DNA from: JAVJRN01 sp047635055
Lineage (GTDB): Bacteria > Bacteroidota > Bacteroidia > Cytophagales > Cyclobacteriaceae
Reading direction: 5' to 3'
Length of the DNA stretch: 37,554 bases
Assembly (NCBI GenBank): GCA_047635055.1
Contig: JBLIIJ010000032.1
Coordinates: 1-37,554, forward strand
Each line of letters opens with the position of its first letter. The stretch's first letter is position 1. The translations under genes were made by a program, and so were the position numbers. Under the pieces are notes generated by a model that saw nothing but the letters and a program-made list of their open reading frames with translations, was not told the origin of the DNA and searched no databases. Positions 16,297-24,497 of this stretch are shown in pieces.

Positions 16297-17289
16297 ATGA
16301 CAAAAACTCTTGGCTTATTTTTTATTATTTTAATGGCTGCATTTTTATTTTTTTATTTTTGGGCGAGTAGTGCCAATATTGATAACGCTCAGCAAGAATT
16401 AATATCAGCACCAATCGATGAGGACACTAACTATAGAAAAGGTGATACCTTAACCATCATGACGTTTAACATTGGTTATTTATCCGGAATGACCAATAAC
16501 CTAGCCATTGAACGGGAAGAGCTTATTTACAAAAACAATCTTTCGGGTGCAAAAACGCTTATTCGTAATTCAAGACCAGATATCATTGGTTTTCAAGAAA
16601 TAGATATTGATTCAGACCGTTCGTATCATTATAACCAAGTAGATTCTCTTACTAAAGCTACTAATTTCGACCATGTTTACACATCAATTAATTGGGATAA
16701 AAAATATGTTCCGTTTCCTTACTGGCCAATTCGCTTTCAATTTGGGCAAGTAGTTTCGGGTCAGTCTATTATTTCACAATTTCCAATAGCAAAGGGAGAA
16801 GACCAAGTACTAATTAAACCACTAAATGCACCATTCTATTACAATGATTTTTATTTAGATAGACTTATTCAAATAGTAACGATCAAAGTAGGTGATCAGG
16901 ATGTTATCGTAATGAACGTTCATTTAGAAGCCTTTGATATGGAAACAAGACAGCTGCATCTCGAAGCGCTGAAGAAGCAATATTTGAAATACTCAATAGA
17001 TCATCCTGTCATTCTAATGGGAGATTTTAATTCGAATTATTCAGACCAAGAAGCGGCTATGCAATCACTTTTAAAATCGAAGTATTTACGCGCTTGTTAT
17101 GATAGGAGTACCGACACCAATAATTTCACATTTAGCTCAGAAAATCCTTCGCTCTTACTTGATTACATATTTTACAATGACAACTGGATAAAAAAAATAG
17201 ATGCAAAAATCCTAAAAGAAGCGAATCAAATCTCCGATCATTTGCCTGTATTGATGCGTTTTACGCTTAAGGACAAAAATGCATGGTAA
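16297..17289 (+). CDS. Endonuclease/exonuclease/phosphatase-fold protein, membrane anchored
   Basis: Protein of 330 residues with an N-terminal helix (about residues 4-24, MTKTLGLFFIILMAAFLFFYFW) that anchors it in the membrane or directs export. The catalytic domain of the DNase I-like EEP superfamily follows: MTFNIGYLSG (about 52-61), GFQEIDID with the metal-binding Glu, MNVHLEAF, ILMGDFNSNYSD with the Asp-Asn pair, and the C-terminal SDHLPVLMRF with the catalytic His. Members cut phosphodiester or phosphomonoester bonds in nucleic acids, inositol lipids or sphingomyelin. The anchor makes a lipid or extracellular substrate more likely than genomic DNA, but this cannot be settled from sequence. 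Confidence 0.87.
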   Translation: MTKTLGLFFIILMAAFLFFYFWASSANIDNAQQELISAPIDEDTNYRKGDTLTIMTFNIGYLSGMTNNLAIEREELIYKNNLSGAKTLIRNSRPDIIGFQEIDIDSDRSYHYNQVDSLTKATNFDHVYTSINWDKKYVPFPYWPIRFQFGQVVSGQSIISQFPIAKGEDQVLIKPLNAPFYYNDFYLDRLIQIVTIKVGDQDVIVMNVHLEAFDMETRQLHLEALKKQYLKYSIDHPVILMGDFNSNYSDQEAAMQSLLKSKYLRACYDRSTDTNNFTFSSENPSLLLDYIFYNDNWIKKIDAKILKEANQISDHLPVLMRFTLKDKNAW

Positions 17290-17347
17290 ACAGGTCGTAA
17301 ATCCGTTTAAATTTTACTATTTTCGACCATTCTTAAAAAATGAACAA

Positions 17348-17812
17348 ATGTTAAAGGAGTTTGAAAATCTTCGTGAAGACGAGATCGACGTACTATTGAA
17401 AGCCCCAGTGTACGTTGCAATACTAATTGCAGGTGCTGATGGGAATATTGATAAATCTGAAAGAAAAGAGGCGATTGAAATAGCTCACTCGAAGCAAAGC
17501 AGAGCTAGAGAGCAGTTGGTAGACTATTACAAACTGGTTGGAGATCAATTTGAAGATTCTTTCAATAAATTGATTGATCAATTGCCGAATGGGGCGGAAG
17601 ATAGAAATACAGCAATCAATACGGAATTGAGAAAACTTAATTTTATTTTTCCGAAAATTGATAAAAATTTCACCGTGAAATTATACGCAAGCTTAAAAGA
17701 ATTGGCCAAGAAAATCGCAGAGGCATCTGGTGGTTTGCTAGGTTACTTATCTGTAAGCTATGAAGAGTCAAAAATGATCGAGCTAAAAGCTATCACCGAC
17801 CCTTCAAAATAA
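17348..17812 (+). CDS. TerB-like hypothetical protein
   Basis: Small, mostly helical cytosolic protein of 154 residues. The segment VAILIAGADGNIDKSERKEAIEIAH (about residues 21-45) resembles the acidic metal-binding helix pair of TerB-like domains (ADGxID...E). The frame is open back to an ATG at 17279, but that would overlap the end of the previous gene and add an unconvincing stretch (VVNPFKFYYFRPF). The ATG at 17348 gives the sensible start MLKEFENLREDEID. The function is unknown; TerB-like domains are thought to bind metal or mediate membrane-linked stress signalling. A strong terminator follows. A TerB-like domain also heads the ABC transporter at 31702-34794. Confidence 0.7.
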   Translation: MLKEFENLREDEIDVLLKAPVYVAILIAGADGNIDKSERKEAIEIAHSKQSRAREQLVDYYKLVGDQFEDSFNKLIDQLPNGAEDRNTAINTELRKLNFIFPKIDKNFTVKLYASLKELAKKIAEASGGLLGYLSVSYEESKMIELKAITDPSK

Positions 17813-17831
17813 TTTTTCTCTTAATTGATAC

Positions 17832-17859
17832 AAAAAAGCTGCTTCGTGCAGCTTTTTTT
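17832..17859 (+). terminator. Rho-independent terminator
   Basis: An eleven-base perfect stem (AAAAAAGCTGC / GCAGCTTTTTT) with loop TTCGT, ending in a run of seven T. It lies 20 bases after the stop of the TerB-like gene. The flanking A-run and T-run make it usable on both strands, but only the plus-strand gene ends here. Confidence 0.85.
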
Positions 17860-17950
17860 GTTTGGGACCTTTTTAATTTACCTAAATAAGGAAAACCTTT
17901 AAAACGCAGATTCAAGAACAAGCAATGCTGAGTAGACCCTATCGAAAATA

Positions 17951-18520
17951 ATGTTTCAAGGTTCCAATATCCTACCACCACTGAGGTTAGTTTTTCTAAT
18001 GTGGGTTGTTTTTACTTTTCAAACGCTTACTGGTTTTGATTTGGGATTTCTAGGTATCCTACCTTGGTCTATATCTGGATTAATTGGTGTGTTGACAGCA
18101 CCGCTAATACATGGTAATTCGAGTCACTTAATATCAAATACACTTCCTCTTTTATTTTTGGGAACAACCCTTTTCGTGTTCTATAAGAAACACGCGCTAT
18201 TGGTATTTTCCCAATGCTATCTAATGACTAATTTGTTGGTTTGGATATTTGGTAGAGAGTTTTACCACATAGGCGCAAGTGGATTAGTTTATGGGATAGC
18301 ATTTTTCTTAATATCGATTGGTATTTTTAAACGTAAGGTTATTTCGATTATGATTTCGATCATTGTAATCTTACTTTATGGAGGCTTAATCTATGGCCTA
18401 AACCCAGGAAATCAGTCTATTAGTTGGGAGTCACATTTATTTGGGGCTATCGTAGGTATAGGCATTGCCTATGGAATTACCCGAGCAGATACAAAAGCTA
18501 ATAAAATTAGCAATAGCTAA
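17951..18520 (+). CDS. Rhomboid family intramembrane serine protease
   Basis: Membrane protease of 189 residues with six predicted helices. The rhomboid marks are all present: the HxxxN of SHLISNTLP (His59, Asn63), the catalytic serine in GASGLVYG (Ser110), and the catalytic histidine in ESHLFGA (His162). It would cut transmembrane helices of other proteins within the bilayer. The protein lacks extra cytosolic domains, as in the minimal bacterial form. ATG at 17951; it lies 91 bases after the terminator, so a promoter is expected there, though no clear box was seen. The radical SAM gene starts 23 bases downstream, suggesting joint transcription. Confidence 0.88.
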   Translation: MFQGSNILPPLRLVFLMWVVFTFQTLTGFDLGFLGILPWSISGLIGVLTAPLIHGNSSHLISNTLPLLFLGTTLFVFYKKHALLVFSQCYLMTNLLVWIFGREFYHIGASGLVYGIAFFLISIGIFKRKVISIMISIIVILLYGGLIYGLNPGNQSISWESHLFGAIVGIGIAYGITRADTKANKISNS

Positions 18521-18543
18521 TTATTATAGTATTATATTTGAGT

Positions 18544-19587
18544 ATGATACAAGGTAAAGGCGTCAAGATTAATCCTGAAAGTCCGTTTATAAAGAATTCC
18601 TTTTCTCAAAAAAAGAAGGAAGGAATAGGGACATATACGCAATTGGAAAAGCCGAAAATGGAAATTTTTTTCGATACTCCAAAGAAAGTAATTAGTAAGA
18701 GTAGTAGTCCTGATCATCAGCATGATTATTCTGTAAATCCGTATCAAGGATGTGAACATGGCTGTGTTTATTGTTACGCAAGAAACACTCAAAATTCTTC
18801 GGATCCGAGTGCAGGATTAGATTTTGAAAGTAAAATCATAGTAAAGAAAGATATTGCGCAGAACCTCGCTAACCAATTTCAGAAACGGACTTATAAGGTC
18901 AAGCCTATTATGCTTTCGGGTAATACGGATTGCTATCAACCATTAGAAAGAGAATACAAGCTAACCAGAGCGATTCTAGAGGTCGCACTCAATTATAGAC
19001 ATCCGATTAGCTTGATGACCAAAAACGCACTTATTTTAAAGGATCTAGACTTGATTGCTCAACTAGCCAAGTTTAACTTAATACATGTCTATTTTTCTAT
19101 TTCAACCTTAGATGATAAAATGAGACAAAAGCTTGAGCCAAAAACTTCTACAGCTCAAAAGAAGTTCGACGCAATGCAGATATTGTCTTCACATAAAGTA
19201 CCCGTTGGGGTCATGGTTGCACCGGTAATTCCGGGCTTGACAGATGCGGAGATTCCGAGCATATTGAAAAAAGCTGCGAGGGCAGGAGCGGTTAAAGCTG
19301 ATTATAATGTCATAAGGTTGAATGGAAAAACTGCAACGATTTTCGAGGATTGGCTAGAAAAAGTATATCCAGATAACGCTGAGAAAATCAAAAATCAGAT
19401 AAAAGCATTACATGATGGTCATGCTAATGATAGTAATTCGGAACGAAGAATGACTGGGGAAGGGGTTGAAGCAGATATTATTAAGCAGCTCTTTGAAGTA
19501 AGTCAAAAAGAGTATTTCAACGATAAAAAAATGCCACCCTTAGAAACGCATCATTTCCTTAAAGGGGGCAATTATTCCTTATTCTGA
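18544..19587 (+). CDS. PA0069-family radical SAM protein
   Basis: Radical SAM enzyme of 347 residues related to spore photoproduct lyase (the PA0069 / Rv2578c family). The 4Fe-4S cluster motif is CEHGCVYC (cysteines at 70, 74 and 77) after the family lead DYSVNPYQG. Other landmarks are GNTDCYQPLE, SISTLDD and GVMVAPVIPGLTD. The N-terminus MIQGKGVKINPESPF fits the family, so the ATG at 18544 is chosen over a TTG two codons upstream at 18538. The true substrate of the family is not established; relation to a DNA-lesion lyase is by fold and motif only. It converges with the DoxX-like gene with only three bases between the stops. Confidence 0.88.
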   Translation: MIQGKGVKINPESPFIKNSFSQKKKEGIGTYTQLEKPKMEIFFDTPKKVISKSSSPDHQHDYSVNPYQGCEHGCVYCYARNTQNSSDPSAGLDFESKIIVKKDIAQNLANQFQKRTYKVKPIMLSGNTDCYQPLEREYKLTRAILEVALNYRHPISLMTKNALILKDLDLIAQLAKFNLIHVYFSISTLDDKMRQKLEPKTSTAQKKFDAMQILSSHKVPVGVMVAPVIPGLTDAEIPSILKKAARAGAVKADYNVIRLNGKTATIFEDWLEKVYPDNAEKIKNQIKALHDGHANDSNSERRMTGEGVEADIIKQLFEVSQKEYFNDKKMPPLETHHFLKGGNYSLF

Positions 19588-19590
19588 ATA

Positions 19591-19944
19591 TTAGTCTTTT
19601 AAATGGCTACTGATGAATAATGATCCACCAGCCAAAGCAATATCTTTCAAAAACATACTGGATGAAATAGGATCACCATTCATAAATCCATTCAGGTGAA
19701 TAAGAACAGCAAACATCAGCAACATTGTGGAGAGCAGTGTAGTAGCCAATTTTGCCTTTTTGTTAATTATAATAGCAACTGCAGCCAAAACTAAGGCCAA
19801 TCCTGTCATATAAACCCATGCGATGGGAACAGGTAGAAAGGAGGGAACCATTCCCATCATATCTTTAGCCCCCATAAAATGGAAGAAGCCAAATAGGGCC
19901 ATAGGAATCGCAAAAAGTAGTTTACCAATAAATCCAAAGTTCAT
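19591..19944 (-). CDS. DoxX-like membrane protein
   Basis: Small four-helix membrane protein of 117 residues in the DoxX-like group (helices at about 5-23, 38-60, 66-85 and 100-113). MNFGFIGKLLFAIPMALFGFFHFMGAKDMMG is the typical start, with a conserved-looking FG.FHFM.A segment, and the glycine-rich last helix ends SHLKD. The family is named for a thiosulfate:quinone oxidoreductase subunit, but most stand-alone members have no known activity. It lies alone at the edge of a long non-coding stretch. The 211 bases upstream (19945-20155) must hold its promoter; no recognisable box was found there. Confidence 0.75.
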   Translation of the reverse strand: MNFGFIGKLLFAIPMALFGFFHFMGAKDMMGMVPSFLPVPIAWVYMTGLALVLAAVAIIINKKAKLATTLLSTMLLMFAVLIHLNGFMNGDPISSSMFLKDIALAGGSLFISSHLKD

Positions 19945-20155
19945 ATTTTAATTAAGTTAAGTTGATGTTTATTCTACCCTTAATTTAGTGATTATGTGGG
20001 ACTTGCTTATTTAACGATTTGAGTTGTGTTATGTAAATCTGTATTATTAGTTTGTGGATCGAAAGTTGTTAAAATTATTTGGTAAATCCCTTTTGTTGAG
20101 GGTAATATGAACTTTTGAAGGTGTTCTTTATAAAACTCATGATAGTCTCTAAAAA

Positions 20156-20739
20156 TTAATCATTTAGATATCTCATAGCTTCGACAATAACTATTGAAAC
20201 ATCCCACAATCCTCCTTCAGACAAGGTGCAAACACACATCATGACAATATTGGCCATAATATCGACTTTCTCATTGCCTAATATGGAGGAATGAGCAGTA
20301 GCTAATGATGTCTATTGCAAATCCGAGCAATTCTAATAATATGCTATCTTTATTCAGGTTCTTGCTAGGAACCAATCAGACCTCTGTAGTGCTGGTTGCT
20401 TGACTCTGTATCTGTGTAAAAGGACCCGTGCAGCTTCAGTTTGGATTTTGATGAGCTCATCCCTCTCTAAGGCTATTTTAAATATTTTGGCGTTATCATC
20501 GTAAATAGATACACCTCTAACCACGGGCCTTTTCCTAATTATATTAGCGTTTTCTGTTGAATCATTTGTGACTTCTTGTGATAAGATAGCACCTGAATGG
20601 ACATCCCAAGTATTCTCGAGTCGACCATAGGTGTTCCTATGATTTTGGTATTTTACGCTTTGACTTTTACTATAATTTCTGTCTCATCTTGACTAGATAA
20701 TTTGCAATGGTCTAAGCAAACTAGTAGCATACGCATCAT
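20156..20739 (-). pseudogene. Decayed third gene of the menE unit
   Basis: Protein-like reading on the minus strand in three frames. Fragment 1 (20739-20653, 28 codons) starts ATGATG across the stop of the upstream gene and ends EIIVKVKA. Fragment 2 (20683-20354, 109 codons, no start) contains NTYGRLENTWDVHSGAILSQ, VVRGVSIYDDNAKIFKIALE and ends SDWFLART. Fragment 3 (20311-20156) contains GNEKVDIMANIVMMC and WDVSIVIVEAMRYLND. Rejoined, it would be about 190 residues. I do not recognise a family. The former start overlapped the stop of the 229-residue gene as ATGA, so it was once translationally coupled to it. The rest of the gap (19945-20155) shows nothing else. Confidence 0.6.
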
Positions 20740-21425
20740 GAGATTATTTGGTTTAACGAAGCAATATTGTCTTTTGATAAAGGTTGAAGTTTATAAAAGT
20801 AACCTTCAGAGGTATAATCAATCCAGATACCATTTTTACTGGGGTTTTTGGAAGGTTTTGAAGGCTCAGGCTCTTCAGAGTAAAGGACAAACATTATCTT
20901 TTCTAAATCAGACCAGCTTTTCTGTTGCTCATTCATAGAAAAACTTCGCTCGGCAAAGCTTGCCTTAATTTGAAATTTATTCTTTTCGCCGTTTGATATA
21001 GTGATTAAATCGATACTCAAGGGTAATTCCCTCTTGCCTTTTTCATAACAAGCCTGTATGATTTGTTGCAAAAAACTTAACTCCTTTTCAGGAATAGCAA
21101 TGTGCCCGGAAGACTGCTTGCTTTCAGTATCTAATTCTACAAATAACCAATGATTTAAATCGTGAGATTTATCAACAAGATTGATACTGTCAAAATAGGA
21201 TATTAATTCTTGTTTCCATGAATTGGGTATTTGACCTTTCCATTGAAAGTCATCATCCAGTCCAAAACCTTCATTTATTATTTCTTCCTCATCTATTTCT
21301 TCACGGTCGAGATATTCTATATTCAGATCTACATGTATGGCCTCCTCAATATCAATGGCTATAGTGTAGGCCATGGCATAAGGAGGTGGCATTTGCAACG
21401 TCTGATAAGATAATTTTACTTTCAA
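20736..21425 (-). CDS. Hypothetical acidic protein coupled to menE
   Basis: Protein of 229 residues with no signal peptide or membrane segment. It is acidic (EYLDREEIDEEEIINEGFG) and mixed alpha/beta, with the conserved-looking LQMPPPYAMAYTIAID near the start and a proline-serine-lysine patch (EPEPSKPSKNPSKNG) near the C-terminus. I recognise no family. The start is a TTG at 21423-21425 that overlaps the menE stop as TTGA; the first in-frame ATG would remove eleven residues. The gene's own stop overlaps the start of the decayed next gene. Position says it is translated along with menE, but a role in menaquinone synthesis is not shown by the sequence. Confidence 0.7.
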   Translation of the reverse strand: MKVKLSYQTLQMPPPYAMAYTIAIDIEEAIHVDLNIEYLDREEIDEEEIINEGFGLDDDFQWKGQIPNSWKQELISYFDSINLVDKSHDLNHWLFVELDTESKQSSGHIAIPEKELSFLQQIIQACYEKGKRELPLSIDLITISNGEKNKFQIKASFAERSFSMNEQQKSWSDLEKIMFVLYSEEPEPSKPSKNPSKNGIWIDYTSEGYFYKLQPLSKDNIASLNQIIS

Positions 21426-22456
21426 AATCCTAGTTTTTTTAGTGTTTTAGTGCGATTTATTTTTCCGGTTTCAGTATACTCAAATTGACCGGTGAGGTAT
21501 ACATTTTTTGGTCTTTGGTAAGGATGTAATAACTTTTCATAATGAGGTTCAATTTTGAAATCATTATTTGTTTCTGCAAATAAGACCACTTTTTCACCCA
21601 AACGATCATCAGCAACACCAGAAATAAAAAAGGGAATATTGATGAACTTACTAAGTATTGATTCTAATTCTTCAGGAAAGACTTTGTAGCCACCACTATT
21701 GATGACATTGTCCAATCTTCCTTTGAATAAAAAGGCTCTCGGCTCTACAAACTCAATTACATCGTTGGTTTGAACAGTCTTATGATTCGTGACAGTCCCT
21801 TTGAGACATAATTTATTGTCGACGATTTCAGCATGGATATCACCCAATAATAGGAAAGCATTATTTTCTTTTATATTTCTCAATGCAATATGCGAGGATG
21901 TCTCAGTCATGCCGTAGGAGGTATAAGCGCGGAGATTCTCAATCTCCTTTAGTATTGAGAGCTCTTTCTCCGAAATTGCAGCACCACCAATAACTAGCGT
22001 ATTTATATTTTGAAGACCTTTTTGATCATCTTTTATTAAGGATTTTACCTGCAAAGGAACCATTGATACGAGATCAATCTCTTCATTAATTCTTGGCGCT
22101 GATGTTGTAGGTGCTATATGTAGCTTCATATTGCCTATCAAAGCACGAATTACGACCATTGTTCCTCCAATATATCTTGGGTTTATACATAATAAAGAGG
22201 AAGAGAATTTATGCTCAGGATCCAGAAAGCTTAAGGTTGTTTTAGCACTATATAATAGCTGGGCTCTAGATAGCGCTATTGTTTTTCTAGTGCCCGTAGA
22301 ACCGGAAGTATGGAAGTCAAAGCTATCTTTGTCGCTAATCCAATCTTGAATTAAACGCAAAACATATAATTCATCGATAGAATGAATATTTTGACTTATT
22401 TTTCCGCTTATAAGCGATTTTAACTGAGTGTTGTTGTAATTGAGATCAATAACCAT
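21422..22456 (-). CDS. menE: o-Succinylbenzoate-CoA ligase
   Basis: Acyl-CoA synthetase of the AMP-binding (ANL) family, which activates o-succinylbenzoate to its CoA ester in menaquinone synthesis. At 344 residues it is short for the family, as is usual for Bacteroidota MenE. The ATP-binding P-loop is HTSGSTGTRKTIALS (49-63), the adenine motif SYGMTETSSH (180-189), the hinge region GRLDNVINSGGYKVFPEE (246-263), and the C-terminal catalytic lysine Lys332 in ETGKINRTK. Naming as MenE rather than another short acyl-CoA ligase rests partly on menI, menF and menD nearby. ATG at 22456, only 15 bases from the divergent sigma factor start. It heads a coupled unit with the 229-residue gene. Confidence 0.85.
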   Translation of the reverse strand: MVIDLNYNNTQLKSLISGKISQNIHSIDELYVLRLIQDWISDKDSFDFHTSGSTGTRKTIALSRAQLLYSAKTTLSFLDPEHKFSSSLLCINPRYIGGTMVVIRALIGNMKLHIAPTTSAPRINEEIDLVSMVPLQVKSLIKDDQKGLQNINTLVIGGAAISEKELSILKEIENLRAYTSYGMTETSSHIALRNIKENNAFLLLGDIHAEIVDNKLCLKGTVTNHKTVQTNDVIEFVEPRAFLFKGRLDNVINSGGYKVFPEELESILSKFINIPFFISGVADDRLGEKVVLFAETNNDFKIEPHYEKLLHPYQRPKNVYLTGQFEYTETGKINRTKTLKKLGF

Positions 22457-22471
22457 TTACCTGCTAAAATA

Positions 22472-23014
22472 TTGCAAGAACCAGACTTACATTTAGTTGA
22501 GAGATTAAAGAACAAAGATAAGAGAGCATTCGAACTTGTCTTCAACGAATATTATAATGTCCTAAGATCATATGCCTTTCGATTTGTGGATGAAATAGAA
22601 GAAGCTGAAGAAGTAGTACAGGAAGTTTTTGTTAAATTTTGGGAAAAGTGTGAACATCTGGCACCTGATTCTTCCATTAAAAGCTATCTATACCGTTCAA
22701 TTCACAACACCTGCCTAAATCAAATAAAACACCAGAAGGTTAAAGATTCTTATCGTCAATACGTTGTTAACTTTCTAGAAGAAGCCCGTGAAGATAGTTA
22801 CGAAGAGCAGTCTGATAATGGGGTACAGGAGCGCATATTTCGTGCTATCGATAATCTTCCGCCACGTTGCAGTGAGATTTTTAAATTGAGCAGATTTGAG
22901 GGGCTTAAGTATAGGGAAATAGCAGACCATTTGGGGATTTCCATAAAGACCGTAGAGGTACAAATGGGCAAAGCTTTAAAAACGCTTCGAAATGTTTTAC
23001 AAGATTTAGCCTAG
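22472..23014 (+). CDS. FecI-type ECF sigma factor, TTG start
   Basis: Sigma-70 family factor of the Bacteroidota FecI-like class, 180 residues. Region 2 is LKNKDKRAFELVFNEYYNVL to EVVQEVFVKFWEK, with SIKSYLYRSIHNTCLNQIK, and region 4 is LPPRCSEIFKLSRFEG followed by the helix-turn-helix LKYREIADHLGISIKTVEVQM. The start must be the TTG at 22472: the frame is open only back to a TAA at 22421 and offers no ATG or GTG. Fifteen bases separate it from menE on the other strand, so both promoters must lie inside the other's coding region. It begins a three-gene unit with an STN/CPD protein (4 bases on) and FecR. Confidence 0.9.
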   Translation: MQEPDLHLVERLKNKDKRAFELVFNEYYNVLRSYAFRFVDEIEEAEEVVQEVFVKFWEKCEHLAPDSSIKSYLYRSIHNTCLNQIKHQKVKDSYRQYVVNFLEEAREDSYEEQSDNGVQERIFRAIDNLPPRCSEIFKLSRFEGLKYREIADHLGISIKTVEVQMGKALKTLRNVLQDLA

Positions 23015-23018
23015 CAAA

Positions 23019-24440
23019 ATGAGGCTACTACTGACAGCTCTACTTTTAGTTTTCACCCTTTCCGCGACTTGTCAGCAGAGGAGAGATACCATCTCATTAA
23101 AATTCATAGATTTTCCACTAGAGTTAATATTAGATAGTATAAGCTTTAAATCAGGCTATCAGTTTTCTTTCAATAGTGACCTGGTGCCGGTAGGCAGTTT
23201 ATATTCGTTGAACAAAAAAAATATTTCAGTCAGTGAGTTATTAGCTTACTTATTTACAGGAATAGACCTTCGTTACACAATTTTAGACGATCAAATAATA
23301 CTTAGAAAGAAAGCAAATGAGCAAGGTTTAAAACCTAAACCTTCGATTGTTTCTGAGGAGATTTCTATCATTGGATGGATCAGAGAATACGAATCAAAGT
23401 TGCCGATTCCTAATGTGAACGTTTTTATAAATGGCACCACTATCGGTACTACAACTGATCAATATGGGAACTATCAATTAAGAGGGGTAAAACAGGGGAG
23501 GTATGATTTGGTTTTTTCTCACCTCTCTTATGAGCTTGCTAGCTATGGATTGGAAGCAGAAAGAGGCCAAGCCTATGCTGTAAATGGTCTGTTAGACTTT
23601 AAAATTGAAACTTTAAACTTTATCGAGATCGTATCAGAGCCTTTGGTAAGCGACAATGAGTGGCCAAAGTTCTACAAATTATTCACAAAAGAATTTTTCG
23701 GCACATCCCCGAATGGCACAAGGTGTGAAATAATCAACCCTGAGGCTTTAGAGTTTTCATACGAGGAAGAAGCAGATATTTTGAAAGCTGAAGCAACACA
23801 ACCGCTCATCATTTTTAACAATGCGTTGGGATATAAGCTCACATATAACCTAGAGTCATTTCAAAAGCAATATGGTAAAACCAGCTATTATGGTAAAGCA
23901 CGATTCGAAAATTTGACTCCAAGTAATAGTAGAATTCGTAAGAAATGGAGACGGGCGCGTCTTAGAAGTTATCGTGGTTCAGTATTTCATTTTATGAGAT
24001 CGATAACTAGAAATACGCTTGATGAGCAAGGTTTTAAAATATTTAGGATAGATGATATCAATGATATTTATACATCCAAAATGTCACGTGTTGGGTCATC
24101 AGATATTTTACGAGTGAGTAATAAACCATATAATTGGGAGCTTGATTTTAACGGATATCTTGTCATACTCTATGAACGCGAATTAGAAAGCTCTCAATAC
24201 CTTCGAGAACTTGATGAATCCAAACTTAGTGGAGATGGAATCTCTTCGGCAAACAGCTTTACAAGGACAAACCCCGACGTACAGAAGTCGATAATTGAAT
24301 TAAATAGAACATATGTCACTATCGACAGAAATGGGCAGATAGTGGAGCCGTTGGCATTGTCAACAATTGGATATTGGGCTTGGGAGAGATTGTCAGAATT
24401 AGTTCCGGCGAATTATGATCCGAAAAGTGACAATCTTTAA
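23019..24440 (+). CDS. STN and carboxypeptidase-regulatory-domain protein
   Basis: Exported protein of 473 residues with a signal peptide (cleaved near SATCQ, about residue 19). Residues 25-95 form an STN (secretin/TonB short N-terminal) domain (FIDFPLELILDSISFKSGYQFSF). Residues 115-195 form a CarboxypepD_reg-like beta domain (IGWIREYESKLPIPNVNVFINGT, then GTTTDQYGNYQLRGVKQG). The rest (about 200-473) shows no TonB plug or beta-barrel pattern. The first two domains are the ones that head SusC-like TonB receptors and receive signal from FecR, so this looks like a receptor front end without the barrel. It lies between the sigma and FecR genes. Confidence 0.82.
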   Translation: MRLLLTALLLVFTLSATCQQRRDTISLKFIDFPLELILDSISFKSGYQFSFNSDLVPVGSLYSLNKKNISVSELLAYLFTGIDLRYTILDDQIILRKKANEQGLKPKPSIVSEEISIIGWIREYESKLPIPNVNVFINGTTIGTTTDQYGNYQLRGVKQGRYDLVFSHLSYELASYGLEAERGQAYAVNGLLDFKIETLNFIEIVSEPLVSDNEWPKFYKLFTKEFFGTSPNGTRCEIINPEALEFSYEEEADILKAEATQPLIIFNNALGYKLTYNLESFQKQYGKTSYYGKARFENLTPSNSRIRKKWRRARLRSYRGSVFHFMRSITRNTLDEQGFKIFRIDDINDIYTSKMSRVGSSDILRVSNKPYNWELDFNGYLVILYERELESSQYLRELDESKLSGDGISSANSFTRTNPDVQKSIIELNRTYVTIDRNGQIVEPLALSTIGYWAWERLSELVPANYDPKSDNL

Positions 24441-24497
24441 TGTTGGCGTAAGGGTAAAATATGTCAATTTTGTTATAAAGATGAATTTTAAGCATAA

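Noticed and set aside
17279..17347. Upstream start for the TerB-like gene
   Set aside because: It overlaps the preceding gene and adds a stretch with no family character; the ATG at 17348 gives a normal N-terminus.
18533..18540. TATATTTG box before the radical SAM gene
   Set aside because: It ends three bases before the ATG and has no upstream TTTG; the gene is more likely transcribed from the rhomboid gene.
20702..20938. Plus-strand open frame of 78 codons
   Set aside because: It is antisense to the 229-residue gene and the decayed gene, which read as real protein on the other strand.
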